Origin: Kalaharituber pfeilii
Taxonomy: Eukaryota > Ascomycota > Pezizomycetes > Pezizales > Pezizaceae
Assembly: GCA_015179045.1 (NCBI GenBank)
Contig: WHUZ01000018.1
Coordinates: 434,001 to 498,000, forward strand
Reading direction: 5' to 3'
Length of the DNA: 64,000 nt
Shown here: positions 24,607 through 34,853 of the stretch, in pieces
How positions within the stretch are numbered: position 1 is the stretch's first letter
Layout: every line of letters starts with the position of its first letter
The notes under the pieces: model-generated
Database searches by the model: none
What the model was told of the DNA's origin: nothing
Seen by the model: the letters and a program-made list of their open reading frames with translations, nothing else
Program-made: the position numbers and the translations under genes

Positions 24607-26449
24607 ATTACAATCCATGACCATAATTGGCGTTCTTTCGAGCCTGGTAATGTTATAACGTCATGTCAATCTTTCCTTGTATGCCGCCTGAGCAGATGGT
24701 AAAATGGCGTGGGCTGATGCACAGGCAAAATCGTCGAGTATGCCAGGGTCGGCGGGTGATATGGTATCCGCAAATAAGCCACTCAATTCATGATAAGAGC
24801 CCTGACGATCTTGCGAAAATGAGAGACAAAGCCTCCAGCTCTGGGGTAATTGCCATTTGAAGTGCGTCCGGATGGTAGCTCTCGGCTAAATGAAGGACTG
24901 GGGGATGAACCGGCAGAAGTCTTCGGTATAGTTCAGCTTCATATCGTTGTGGATACAACAAATAAGGGATGCCAATTTAATTGAGCCTTCCTGTTATCCT
25001 TCTTCTACATCTCGGGCTTTTTCACTTCCGCAGCCCCGCAGCCCCGCAGGTCACCGGTAGCGGCTCGGTGGTAGAACACCGATTCGTGTCGTAGCTACTA
25101 GGTACTATGGTGTTAGCAGATATTTACGCATTGCAGTTAACTAATGAATGAGATTTAACACCATGGGCTGGTCCTCGTGAACCTGTAGTTGCAAAGCAAG
25201 TCAAGCAGCATGCGTAATGGCTAAGTACAAAGTACAAGGGGAGCGCGGCTGAAGTAGCACGCTGTGTTAGTGGGGCCCGAGAGGACGACTGGGATTTGCA
25301 CTGATATCATCTCGTAAGAGAATCGTCCAAGGGAATCATGGGCTTCTCCTTACATACAAAGTCTAAAGATATATTTTTGGTGCCAGTTGGTCACTGCTCT
25401 AAACATGCCTTTTACATGAGCTACGTAGCCAGTTTTGTCCCAAGCTTTCGAAATCTGCAAGGGTGACCACGTGGAAACCCTTGGTGCTATACATATTGCC
25501 TTTTTTATTTTTTTATTTTTTGTGGGGGGAGGGGGGTTGGGGGGGGGACAAATCCCTAAAATGGTGCACTTGCTACAAATACTTTGTTTACCCCTCCGTC
25601 GATGACGGTGTAAAAAAAATTGCGTAGCATATACCGTCCTCCACTTTCTCATAAACTAAGCTCTCTATGCAGTTACCAACCTTCGCACTACCACCTGATG
25701 TTACCAAAACTTTCAACACACGTTTTGACATTATTCAATTTTTCGAGCCTGATAATGATGGATGGAAAAGCTTGCAAGGGGGCGGTTATATTATGAATAT
25801 AGCAATGAAAAGTTTGCATGGCTTTTTTTCCTCTTGTTAGATATATAAGTATGGACTAAGTCACTGCAAACTTAGGGTCCATTTTCGGCTGTTCGTGAAC
25901 GTTACCCTGAATCCCCCCCACTCCCCGATCTCATGTCCGACCTTGTGCTGGCTCCGACTAAAAAGACATAATAGCTATAGATGGCATCTGTCTAACTTAC
26001 TTCGCATGCGCGTATCTACTTACGCCTCCAAGACGCAATGCAAATAACACCATATCAATGAGCCCTTCTCACGCACTACATATATTCATATACTGTATAT
26101 GTCAAACTCTATTACATACATGCCACTGTGGCCAGAAAGTCTATATATATATCTATTAGTCCCGCCGGCTGTAACCTTCCTAAATTCCCTGTTCCGCCGT
26201 ACCCGCACCTCCCCTGTTCCAGTTAGGACTCGAAACGTTTTACAGTCTATGTAAAAGCCATGCTAGCAGATTTGCGCATAGCATGTTTTACCGAACGTAT
26301 TCATGATATGTACTTGACTTTATGCACAAGTACGTATCCCAATCTGTCTAAAAAGGTACGTAGCCAATAAGGACTTATATACATAGGTAGTAGTACATAT
26401 TTTTTGTCAAATACGGAATTTGAGCTAGTGCATGATGAGATATACTTTG

Positions 26450-26489
<40 letters not shown>

Positions 26490-27211
26490 TTGCAAAATTA
26501 GACTTTTAAGAAGCCTCGATGAAGAAGGGAGGGGGACATTCTCGAAATGACATGCAGGGTAGTGTACTAGATACATATGCATATTGGGGGGTTACTCGTA
26601 TTATGCCCTACAACAGTAAGTAGGCATAGCACAGAAACGGTTAACTGTCAGATTAACTTATAGCGTATATGTAAGTATTTATGCACAATTTGGCGCCCCC
26701 GTCACTCGAGTACGCGCATAGAATAAGAAGGATGAGAAGAGGAGGAAAGGGGAAGAGAAGGCGAAGAGGCCGATGGCCTGCAAAAAAAAAAAAAAAAAAC
26801 GGAAGTGAAAAAGAAAAAGCAGCGCCCGCACCCACCGCTAAAATAAAAAAACGGGCCAAAATCAAGCATTCTTACAGATAATCTGAAATGTGTCTCTCGA
26901 GCACTCAGTTGCAATTTGCTCCTTATCTTAGTACGTGGCTCTCGCCACATAACCAAAGGGTTTCCCTCATCCATCAGTGTCCGCATCCAGTGCACATATC
27001 CAGCGTGACAAACCTCAACATGTTTGGCGGTAACGTTGGGATTGCGCGTGAGGGAGGTACGGGAGTGAACACAGAGGATGTAGTCATGACTATAGCTATG
27101 CAGCTATAGCCCCCCCCGGATAACATACCCCCCCCCCTCCCTATTGTATGCAATTGCTATGAACAAAACGCTATCGATATACCTTCACAAGTATTTCGAA
27201 ACACCCACGGA
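24607..27211. other. Gene-poor region with simple repeats and one possible tailed micro-insertion
   Basis: No supported gene. A 34-nt poly(A) lies at 26452-26485, preceded by a 40-nt body (26412-26451). It is flanked by near-identical sequences (attttttgtcaaa at 26399 and attttttgcaaa at 26485), a possible retro-insertion. A short G-rich and poly(T) mixture is at 25501-25550. Confidence 0.4.
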
Positions 27212-27556
27212 ATGCCTACCGCCAGGCCAAGTAGCAACTTGATCATGAGCACTCAGCTCAAGCTCGACTACACCAGCCAACTGCCCTATCTCAAGGAAGA
27301 CATACTCTCCTCATCTTCTCTACACAACGTATACATCGACTCCCCATCCCCAATCTCCAGCCTCTCCACACTCACAAAACTCAAATCGTCCCTCCACAAC
27401 GTCATACATTCATCGCCTTCATCATTCACCGTTCTCGCTGCTAGGGCTCCTCGCCTCCTTGTGTTCCTCCTATATACGGGGTTACGGGTGCTGGCACTAG
27501 CAATGGTATTTGTGCTTCGCAAACTCGATCGAGCTCGCAGACTCCCGCTTTCCTAG
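27212..27556 (+). CDS. Hypothetical small protein with C-terminal hydrophobic segment (uncertain)
   Basis: 114-codon ORF starting at an ATG. The first two thirds are Ser/Leu-rich. Residues about 80-101 form one hydrophobic segment (LLVFLLYTGLRVLALAMVFV) followed by a basic tail (RKLDRARR), as in a tail-anchored membrane protein. It converges on the 408-aa ORF and overlaps its end by 4 nt. Not recognised. A chance ORF cannot be excluded. Confidence 0.3.
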   Translation: MPTARPSSNLIMSTQLKLDYTSQLPYLKEDILSSSSLHNVYIDSPSPISSLSTLTKLKSSLHNVIHSSPSSFTVLAARAPRLLVFLLYTGLRVLALAMVFVLRKLDRARRLPLS

Positions 27557-28779
27557 ACGGATGGTACAGCCGCGGGTGCGTCACCCAGATTGGGAGTCTC
27601 AGCAGTTACCAGCTGCGGGGCCCGCCCAAGGAAGTATAGTGGCCCCGCGTTACGTAAATTCTGTGATGAAGACTCTGTCTCATTCGAGTTCCGTGGCAGC
27701 ATAGAGGAGGCAAGGGCCCTGTATAATGCCCCTATTGCGGCAAACTCATCTCTGGACAGTTGACAATGTACCTCCGTCCACGCGGTCGCGGTTGTTGTCT
27801 TCGAGGCCTCTGGGACAAACTGGACCGCTCCGCCCTCCGTGTACCTTGTCGTTATACCTTTCCTCTTCTGACTCTCGCCGTCTTTCGTCTTCGTTTTGCT
27901 TTCATCCACAGGATTTCTACATTTCTTGCTTGCAAGCCCCTTCCTATCTAGCGCAACGTTACCACGACTCACCGGCCCGGGCCTCGTTCTCGGGTCCACT
28001 GGAGACCCACATGCCCTTATTGCAGGGCCATTTGAGGACACCCCACTCTGTAGCTCCAAATACGCCTGTGCTAGACTCAGCTTCCTCTGCAGCACTCCGG
28101 GACATGTACTCTCCATGCCACAGTGTGCATAGCCATATCTAGTAGGTGCCGGCTTAGTAGTCACGAACGCCCCGTAGGTAGTAACCACGGCTGTGTTACC
28201 GGACCGAGAACAAGGGTAGTTAGGTATACTCGACATCGCGCCCGAAACTGTGTGGAGGTGTCCGGTAATTGAGAGGTGGTGAGTAGCAATGATTGATATG
28301 GATGTGGAAGGAAATTCGGAGCAGCTGCCGTCGAGGTTATAAGTGGTAGACACACATGGTAACCCTGGCCTCTCCTTGTCATTGTTCTCGAGCTGTGTAT
28401 TTCCGTCCGGTGTCTTCTCCTTTGGCTCAGGCTTGGATTTGCCGCCGGAAACGCCTTTGTCCCTCTCCGTTTCCTCCACTTCCTCCTCATCGCCATGTAA
28501 ACTGGACTTTGGGCTCGCAACATCCTCCTGCGCCCTATGCATCCCATTTTCACCCCACATCTTTCCAGGAACAAATAACTGGTTCACATCCATTTCTTGA
28601 TGTGTCAGGTCCTGGCCCTGTCCCGCTGCATCCTCCATTTGGGAGTCATCTCTGGGGCACTTAAGATCCCTTGGTGGGCTGCTGAAACTCGAACTTGATG
28701 CTGGACCCATACGTGCGTTGTGTATGTGTGAGGCTAATGGAGACACAAGGAATGGCGACGGCCAGTATAGCCTGCTCAT
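27553..28779 (-). CDS. Hypothetical protein, 408 aa
   Basis: Single open frame of 408 codons from an ATG at 28779. The N-terminal half is rich in charged and Ser residues (EEEVEETERDKGVSGGKSKP). The middle holds several Cys and Thr residues, and a Lys-rich patch (ESKTKTKDGESQKRKGI) suggests nuclear localisation. No domain recognised. It is divergent from the holo-ACP synthase gene 344 bp away, so a shared promoter is likely. Length and GC-balanced codon use favour a real gene, but there may be introns I cannot see. Confidence 0.5.
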   Translation of the reverse strand: MSRLYWPSPFLVSPLASHIHNARMGPASSSSFSSPPRDLKCPRDDSQMEDAAGQGQDLTHQEMDVNQLFVPGKMWGENGMHRAQEDVASPKSSLHGDEEEVEETERDKGVSGGKSKPEPKEKTPDGNTQLENNDKERPGLPCVSTTYNLDGSCSEFPSTSISIIATHHLSITGHLHTVSGAMSSIPNYPCSRSGNTAVVTTYGAFVTTKPAPTRYGYAHCGMESTCPGVLQRKLSLAQAYLELQSGVSSNGPAIRACGSPVDPRTRPGPVSRGNVALDRKGLASKKCRNPVDESKTKTKDGESQKRKGITTRYTEGGAVQFVPEASKTTTATAWTEVHCQLSRDEFAAIGALYRALASSMLPRNSNETESSSQNLRNAGPLYFLGRAPQLVTAETPNLGDAPAAVPSV

Positions 28780-29123
28780 ATCATTCGAATCCAGAGTATC
28801 TGTACAGCTTCAGGCTCAACTCAGGCGTGAAACTCGAGGCAGGCGTGTTACAGTCGTATTTGTGGACTTGGCTTCCCAGTTCACCGCATCATCTTGCTTA
28901 CTTCCGCCTTAGAGTGCCTAGGATTGGCAATCCCCCATCTCACCTTCCCAATCCCTCTTCATCCCCTTCAATAACTGCCAGCGATAGTCACGTGACCTTC
29001 CTCCTGTTCCTGTCCGCGCCAAGCTTCCACCCCCACCATGCACATATTTATGCGCCCCACGATACTATGCGCGCATAGACGCCCACCCCACCACCCTCAT
29101 GCGATCGCGACCTGTCGGCAGCA
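28780..29123. promoter_or_regulatory. Bidirectional intergenic region (hypothetical / holo-ACP synthase)
   Basis: 344 bp between divergent starts. The last 130 nt before the synthase are C-rich, as in many filamentous fungal leaders. No specific binding motif recognised. Confidence 0.4.
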
Positions 29124-29843
29124 ATGCCTCTCAACCCTTTCCGCCCAGGCGTCCTACAACCGATAACCACAATTGGCATCGACATCCTCCATCTGCCCCG
29201 CCTCCGCCGCCTGCTATTCCGAGCTAGTTCCCGCTGTACTCACAACCCTCTTCCCACCGACCAGGCAACAAACGCAATTCCCAATCGCAAGTTTAACTCT
29301 AAGCTTGCACGGTTTGCGCATCGAATCCTCTCTCCCAAGGAATTGGAACAATTCCATTCCCTCTTCTCCGATGAAAATGGCATCCGCGCGCCTCAGGAAC
29401 AGGAGCTAAGTGAGAAAGAGGATGGGGTGGAGGAAGACAGAGTCCTGAGGTTTCTGGGCAATAGATGGGCGGTCAAGGAGGCGGTTTATAAGGCTTACCC
29501 TCATCCACATCCCTCATATGTTCGCCCCAAATATACCCCGGGGAGACTGACGTGGAAGGATGTGACCTTAAGCAAGGATGTTTTATCGGGGAAACCACTG
29601 GTTAATATCGTCCGAACGCGAGCGTGGGATGTTAAGCAGGTGAAGGAGGAAGAGGATGTCAACAACAGCGCGCACGTTTCCATTACTCACGATGGGGAGT
29701 ATGTGGTTGCGGTAGTGTTGTATAGCTATTTCCCTGCATCACCAGGGATAGGGATGATAAGGGAAGAATGGGTGGAGACTGTGAAGGGCATTGTGAGGAG
29801 TGTCGAAGAGATTATGGAGGCGTTGAAGGGAAAGTTTCAGTGA
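29124..29843 (+). CDS. PPT2: Holo-[acyl-carrier-protein] synthase (4'-phosphopantetheinyl transferase, AcpS type)
   Basis: 239-aa protein with the AcpS fold signatures in order: TIGIDILHLPR (Asp20 is the Mg-binding residue), RFAHRILSPKELEQF, then FLGNRWAVKEAVYKA at about residues 110-124 with the catalytic Glu and Lys, and the C-terminal strand HVSITHDGEYVVAVVL. Known for the family: it transfers 4'-phosphopantetheine from CoA to the conserved Ser of an acyl carrier protein. In fungi this stand-alone AcpS type (yeast Ppt2) serves mitochondrial ACP. An Asp/Glu-rich insert (about residues 85-108) is longer than in bacteria. No cleavable targeting signal is obvious beyond an Arg-rich, Leu-rich start. 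Single exon. Confidence 0.93.
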   Translation: MPLNPFRPGVLQPITTIGIDILHLPRLRRLLFRASSRCTHNPLPTDQATNAIPNRKFNSKLARFAHRILSPKELEQFHSLFSDENGIRAPQEQELSEKEDGVEEDRVLRFLGNRWAVKEAVYKAYPHPHPSYVRPKYTPGRLTWKDVTLSKDVLSGKPLVNIVRTRAWDVKQVKEEEDVNNSAHVSITHDGEYVVAVVLYSYFPASPGIGMIREEWVETVKGIVRSVEEIMEALKGKFQ

Positions 29844-30310
29844 TCATGTACGCTGGAATGGAGTACTGAGCTGGGCAAGAAGCATTATGGAGAAAGCATA
29901 TTGGCTATACATGTACACTAATTTGTAATATATCACGTATCCAACTGTATTATACCTACGCATCATAACGACACACCAGTCAAAAATCTTCCGTTCTCAT
30001 CGTGCAATATGTATCTTCATGTAACTCATTAAAGTCGCCGCACGTAAACTACTGACGCTATGAATATGAAAAAAAAAAAAGAACGTACAAACAAGCAAGT
30101 ACATATCATAAATGACACCAAACGGAAAACAAAAACCCCTTTTTGATCTATACCTCATCTCGATGCCCCGTTAGATAAGAAAATACGTAATTACCCCATG
30201 TGGAATCCATTTTCCCCAACCATCCCAACCGGTAACCCCAACCAAGACACAAATACAAAAACCGAACATATTTTTGCTTGGAAAAAAGGAAAAAGTCCCA
30301 ACATAAAATA
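29844..30310. other. Convergent intergenic region, 3' ends of two genes
   Basis: Lies between the synthase stop (29843) and the BTB-like gene stop (30311). AT-rich, with an A-run at 30069-30080. No gene seen. Confidence 0.4.
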
Positions 30311-32824
30311 CTATAAATCCCCCTCCCCCTGCCACACCCACCCCTTCGAACCCTTCCTTTTTCTTCCCACCACAACCCTCGCCGCATACAACCCCTCAAT
30401 CCCCTCCTCTCCATCGCCTCTCTTATGCACCACTCCCCACCTTCCATCTCCGCTCCCCGCTCCCTCTCCAAACGCAATCCCACTTCTCCACATCACCCCC
30501 TCCCCTGTAAACTGCACACCAACCCTCACGTTTTCGTTGCCACCCCGCAAGCCCACCACCTTCCTCACACCGTCAACTCTCCTCCTCACACCCACCAGTC
30601 CCCTCTCCCCTACTCTCCCTCCAACATCCCGTATCACTATATTCAAGAACCTCTCCCAAGGGACACACCTCAGCAGTGCAACATCCCTACTGCCCTCCTG
30701 TACTACTCGCCCTGCTACGAGCCCCAATACACATCTCTCAACTACTTCCCCTCCCTTCTCTTCTGCGACCCTACACAACCCCTCGTATACACTTGACAGC
30801 CGATCCCTGGTCGCTCCAGTTACGATCATATTCAAAGCCTCTTTCTCCCGATCTCCAACCAATCCAAACAACACTTTCAGCCCCTCCTCTTCCTCATGCC
30901 CATCCACAGCCCTAAAATACCCATCAACCCTCTCCATCAACCCCTCTATCAACCCCTCCACATCCAACAACACCGCAGCAGATAATACACCCAGCAGTCT
31001 CTTAAACAAGGGGCTCATAAGCCCCTTGCCAGCTTCACCACTATCACTATCATCATTGCGATGTGCCGTCAACTGTCTCTCACCTTGACTGCCAGTGCCA
31101 CCCTGCGATTCCTGTGTATGAATTCTCATAAACTGCTTCCCAGGCGACGCTTCATTATGAGGCGTCGTAGCTTCTGTGTCCGACTTATGAAATTCATCGC
31201 GCCCATATCCGTCATCATCGTCATCCGTATCCTCATCCGCCCAATCCTTTAATCGCTTAACTGTCGTTCCGTTCGGTAATTCTGTCGGCGGTGGTAGCAG
31301 AGATAGATGTTCCCCTTGTTCCTCAGTTGTCTTTTGAAATGCATCATCATGCTCGTCATCATCTCCAATACCTTCCTCAATCCCTTCCAAGATTTCACTT
31401 AACGGCCCCTCCCTACAATCCAACCATCTGTCTACCCTTTCCAGTCCGCATCCATAAACCCATGCCAACGCAACCTTGATCCCTTCTTCAGTGATGTACC
31501 TCGCCAGTTCCCTCCCCATAGTTACAATCTTCTCTCGCACCCCCTCCCTGTCTTCTAACTCACTCCTCAAAACCTTTCCAATTTCAACCTTCACAATTTT
31601 GCCTCTCTTGTTCGCACGCTCCATTTCTCTCGCAATAGCTCCCATTCTCCCCGCCACCAGCGAATGAAACGGCATCTTCACCTTTCCCTTCCCCCTTCCA
31701 TCGCCAAACTTTACAACAAGAGTAGTATCCGCCCACTTCTTCTTCCCGAACTGCCTCAAAATGTAACCATCTAGCCCCGCTTCATCGTTCATGCACCCCA
31801 TCCCTGCACGAACATGCAATCCACGATTGTCAGGCTGATAATTAGGAAACCAGACATTACTATTCTGGTTATCAGCATGCTTCGGTGGTAAGGGAAAAGG
31901 TCCCGTGGGAAGAGGCCCAGGTGGGAAATGAAGCAATGGTGGTAGATGGGGCGGCATCTGCGGGGCACCTTGCTGCATATGTGGAACATTGTTGGGCAGG
32001 AATGGTGGGGGTGGCGGGGGGAAAGGTGAGATGTGGCCTGAGCTTGCAGAACGAGAATGGTCTCTATTTGGAGAGCCGTAGAAGTCTTGAAGTTGGGTCT
32101 GCTGGAGCAGGTGGTGATGGAGGAGGGTCTGTGTGGTAGGGTGGTTCGAATGTGGTGGTGGTGGCTGCTGATGTTGATGCTGCTGTTGCTGAGTAGTCGA
32201 CGAATCAGTTGAAGGAGAGATAAGGTCGACGGGAGTCTGATGCGTAGTGGGGGGGGTATCTTGAGGAATGAAGGGCTGGGTATAAGATGGAAGATGCTGT
32301 TGCTGCTGCTGTTGAAGGTGAGGGGGTAACTGTGGTATCTGCAAGGGATGCTGCCGCGGCGGAGGTTGTACGAACCCATGATACCCGCCATCAACAGAGG
32401 ACGATGTAGAGCCTGTGGCGCGATGATGTGGGTGGTTAGGGTGCCGAGGTGCCATGTCCGGCGGCGGGAAGCCCCTTTGAGAGGGCGGAAAGAACGGAGA
32501 CACGGGCGTGGGGTACGGGTGCTGGGGGCCTCTCGCTCCAGGGTGCCGCTGACCATCCACGTTGTACATGCTATCACTGTTCCCGCTGCCGGCGGGGAAG
32601 GCTGTGTGGGAGTGATGGTGTTTGGGGGAGTTATGATTCTGCTGGTACTCCTGATGCTCCTGCTGGTGCTGGTGAGGACGGGGTTTTGAGGGCCGCTGCA
32701 GCGATGTGGCTGGCGATGGTGTTTGATGGTGGCTCTGTACAACCGGCCGCTGATGCTGCACCTGCTCGCGGGCCGCCTGACCTTGTGGCAGCCCCGTGTC
32801 TGGCTCCAGATCACCGAACCGCAT
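30311..32824 (-). CDS. BTB/POZ-like domain protein with long Pro/Gln/His-rich N-terminus
   Basis: 837-aa single-exon ORF. The ATG at 32822-32824 is chosen as start because the codon before it is GTG. Residues about 1-340 are low complexity, with Gln, His and Pro runs encoded by CAG/CAC repeats (near 32160-32330). At about 350-460 a BTB-like fold follows: YILRQFGKKKWADTTLVVKF, then MPFHSLVAGRMGAIAREM, where His-Ser-Leu matches the BTB 'FHSLVLASRS' signature, and a later ALAWVYGCGLERVDRWL helix. An Asp/Glu-rich region with DTDDDDDG follows, then a basic C-terminal half with many Gly/Arg/Val. BTB proteins act as cullin-3 adaptors or transcription co-factors. The specific role here is unknown. 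Confidence 0.82.
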   Translation of the reverse strand: MRFGDLEPDTGLPQGQAAREQVQHQRPVVQSHHQTPSPATSLQRPSKPRPHQHQQEHQEYQQNHNSPKHHHSHTAFPAGSGNSDSMYNVDGQRHPGARGPQHPYPTPVSPFFPPSQRGFPPPDMAPRHPNHPHHRATGSTSSSVDGGYHGFVQPPPRQHPLQIPQLPPHLQQQQQQHLPSYTQPFIPQDTPPTTHQTPVDLISPSTDSSTTQQQQHQHQQPPPPHSNHPTTQTLLHHHLLQQTQLQDFYGSPNRDHSRSASSGHISPFPPPPPPFLPNNVPHMQQGAPQMPPHLPPLLHFPPGPLPTGPFPLPPKHADNQNSNVWFPNYQPDNRGLHVRAGMGCMNDEAGLDGYILRQFGKKKWADTTLVVKFGDGRGKGKVKMPFHSLVAGRMGAIAREMERANKRGKIVKVEIGKVLRSELEDREGVREKIVTMGRELARYITEEGIKVALAWVYGCGLERVDRWLDCREGPLSEILEGIEEGIGDDDEHDDAFQKTTEEQGEHLSLLPPPTELPNGTTVKRLKDWADEDTDDDDDGYGRDEFHKSDTEATTPHNEASPGKQFMRIHTQESQGGTGSQGERQLTAHRNDDSDSGEAGKGLMSPLFKRLLGVLSAAVLLDVEGLIEGLMERVDGYFRAVDGHEEEEGLKVLFGLVGDREKEALNMIVTGATRDRLSSVYEGLCRVAEEKGGEVVERCVLGLVAGRVVQEGSRDVALLRCVPWERFLNIVIRDVGGRVGERGLVGVRRRVDGVRKVVGLRGGNENVRVGVQFTGEGVMWRSGIAFGEGAGSGDGRWGVVHKRGDGEEGIEGLYAARVVVGRKRKGSKGWVWQGEGDL

Positions 32825-34853
32825 CACCCTCCCCCCTCCAAGACCGCCCCCCCTCCCCCTCCAAAGCCAAATTCTATGCCTCCTTGCCTCCTCCTGGGCT
32901 TCCTCGCCGCCTTGCTCTGCACAGCTGACTCCACGTTCCCGCCCTCACCCTCACGGCTGCCCCTCGCCGGTTCCCCGTTTGTCGACGCTTCATCCATCGA
33001 CAGTATACCGTTTGTCCCCACCGGCGTTGTACCCCCATCAAACCTTACCAGCGGCACTGCAGGCACAACCCTGAATGCACCAGCTCCATTGCTAAACCAA
33101 TTACCCTTGCTATCCCTCTCGTATTCTACTTTCGACATCTTACAAGAACCTTCGAACGAATCAAAAACAATGTATTTGTGCTCGTTTAGATATAGAAAGG
33201 AAGGTGTCACTGTTGCACACCACAAGGCTAGACAAAGACGTAATTGCAGCAGCAAAAGGAAATATTGTTTGATTGCGTGAGGAATGCTGAGCAGAGTTCC
33301 CCAGGAGTAGGTATTGAACAGGATGCGTATGTGTACGAAAATACAAAGGAGCGAGTAGACAGGGGAGGTGGATTGCCTACACGCACTGTGTGTGGGGGAG
33401 TGCGGATCGATTGACGGATGGTGTGGGATGGTGAATGGTATCGATGATGCTGGTATGAAGTTGCAACTATGCAGATTGGAAGCTCGACACCGGAGAACAA
33501 AAAGGCTTTTCTACTACTGGGTACTCGAATGTGCTTTGTAGTGCCTGTGGTATGCTATGTAATCCTATGGCTGAACTGAACGGGGTATGCTATCGTGTGT
33601 CAATCGAACGGTTGCAGACGGGTGATGTGGTGTAACTGGGGCCGACGGGCTGGCTCACTGGGTGAGTGATATTAATACCCAACCGGAGGAGAGAGGGGGA
33701 GGGGGAGGTGAATCCCGTGACAGTAATGCAATGGAATTCGAATCTGTGAATCTGCACTCGGAGAGCAGCCGGATGTCTCTGGAAGCACTTGGGGCACAGC
33801 TTGCAAGGTGGTCAACAGGCAAACGACGGGATGCCTGAGCTCGATCCAGGGCCAGTGGGGCAGCGGTGGGTTGTGGGAATGCTACAGTACTGAGGCGTAG
33901 GCAGTAGGTGGTGGCGGGGGAACGAAACAACCATGCCAGCTCGCTCGATCCGATCTGTATTTTTCCAACGAGGGACATTCAAGTCAAGAGGATCAACGCT
34001 CTCGGTTTTGCTCTCCTGCTCACCTGCTCACTCCACACACACACTCAATTCCTCAGGATCTATTTCCCTTCTTACATCTAGCCTCTGTCACGATCAAGGC
34101 CCGCATCTGACGGCGGGCTAACTCCCCGCATTTCCATTCGTCCATGGCAGGTCTCTAGCGATACGTTGAGCATGTGCTCCAAGCTACCCCAGAAAAAAAA
34201 AGAAAAAAAAAAAAACCTTTTCCTTTTTCCTTTTTCTTTTTCCCGTGAGTGAGCGTGAATTGGCGGGCCTGAAACTTCCGTCACGGCAAATGTGAGTTGC
34301 AACGTTGTCTTGCAAGTGCTTGGCCGGCCTTTGTGTGGTGGCGTCAGAGGACAGGGGGAGCTTGAGGGGCCTTGAGGTTACCATATCCATCTCCCACAGG
34401 CATAGGAACGATCTTGAACATACAAGAAGCCCCACGGAGTTGAGCATTCAAAGCATCAAGACCAAGACGTAGACAAAGGCGGACTTAATCACAAAGCCAC
34501 ACTGGCATATGTTTCATGATGAGAGTTGAGCGCTGCTACTGTTCCTTTGTTTGCCCTTTGTAAAGTGCAATGCTATGCACTCTTTGTATCGCGGCCTAGA
34601 CAAATACAAGAGCGCTGAAAGGAATTGTTTTCATTTTCCCTCCTTAGAACGCCTTTATTCTCTAAAATCTAAGGCTCATGGGGTAGAGTCCCCCGCTTCA
34701 ATGTAGAGCAGCTGTAGACTATTTGTAGATGCTGTTTGCCACTAAAAGCAACAGTGATTGAAACTCGCGAATAAGACTGGATAAACTTGAAACGCTTAAA
34801 ACAGTAACAACGTATTGCAGGTAGGTTTTGACTTCTAGTCTCCCAAACTGGGC
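32825..34853. other. Leader of BTB-like gene and intergenic DNA
   Basis: About 2 kb upstream of the BTB-like gene, pyrimidine-rich next to its start. The ORFs on both strands here have low-complexity or antisense composition. A-rich tracts occur at 34191-34214. No supported gene. Confidence 0.4.

Noticed and set aside
25055..25095. tRNA-like A-box sequence (cggctcggtggtagaacacc)
   Set aside because: The D-arm resembles a tRNA, but no anticodon arm or T-arm/B-box follows at the right distance.
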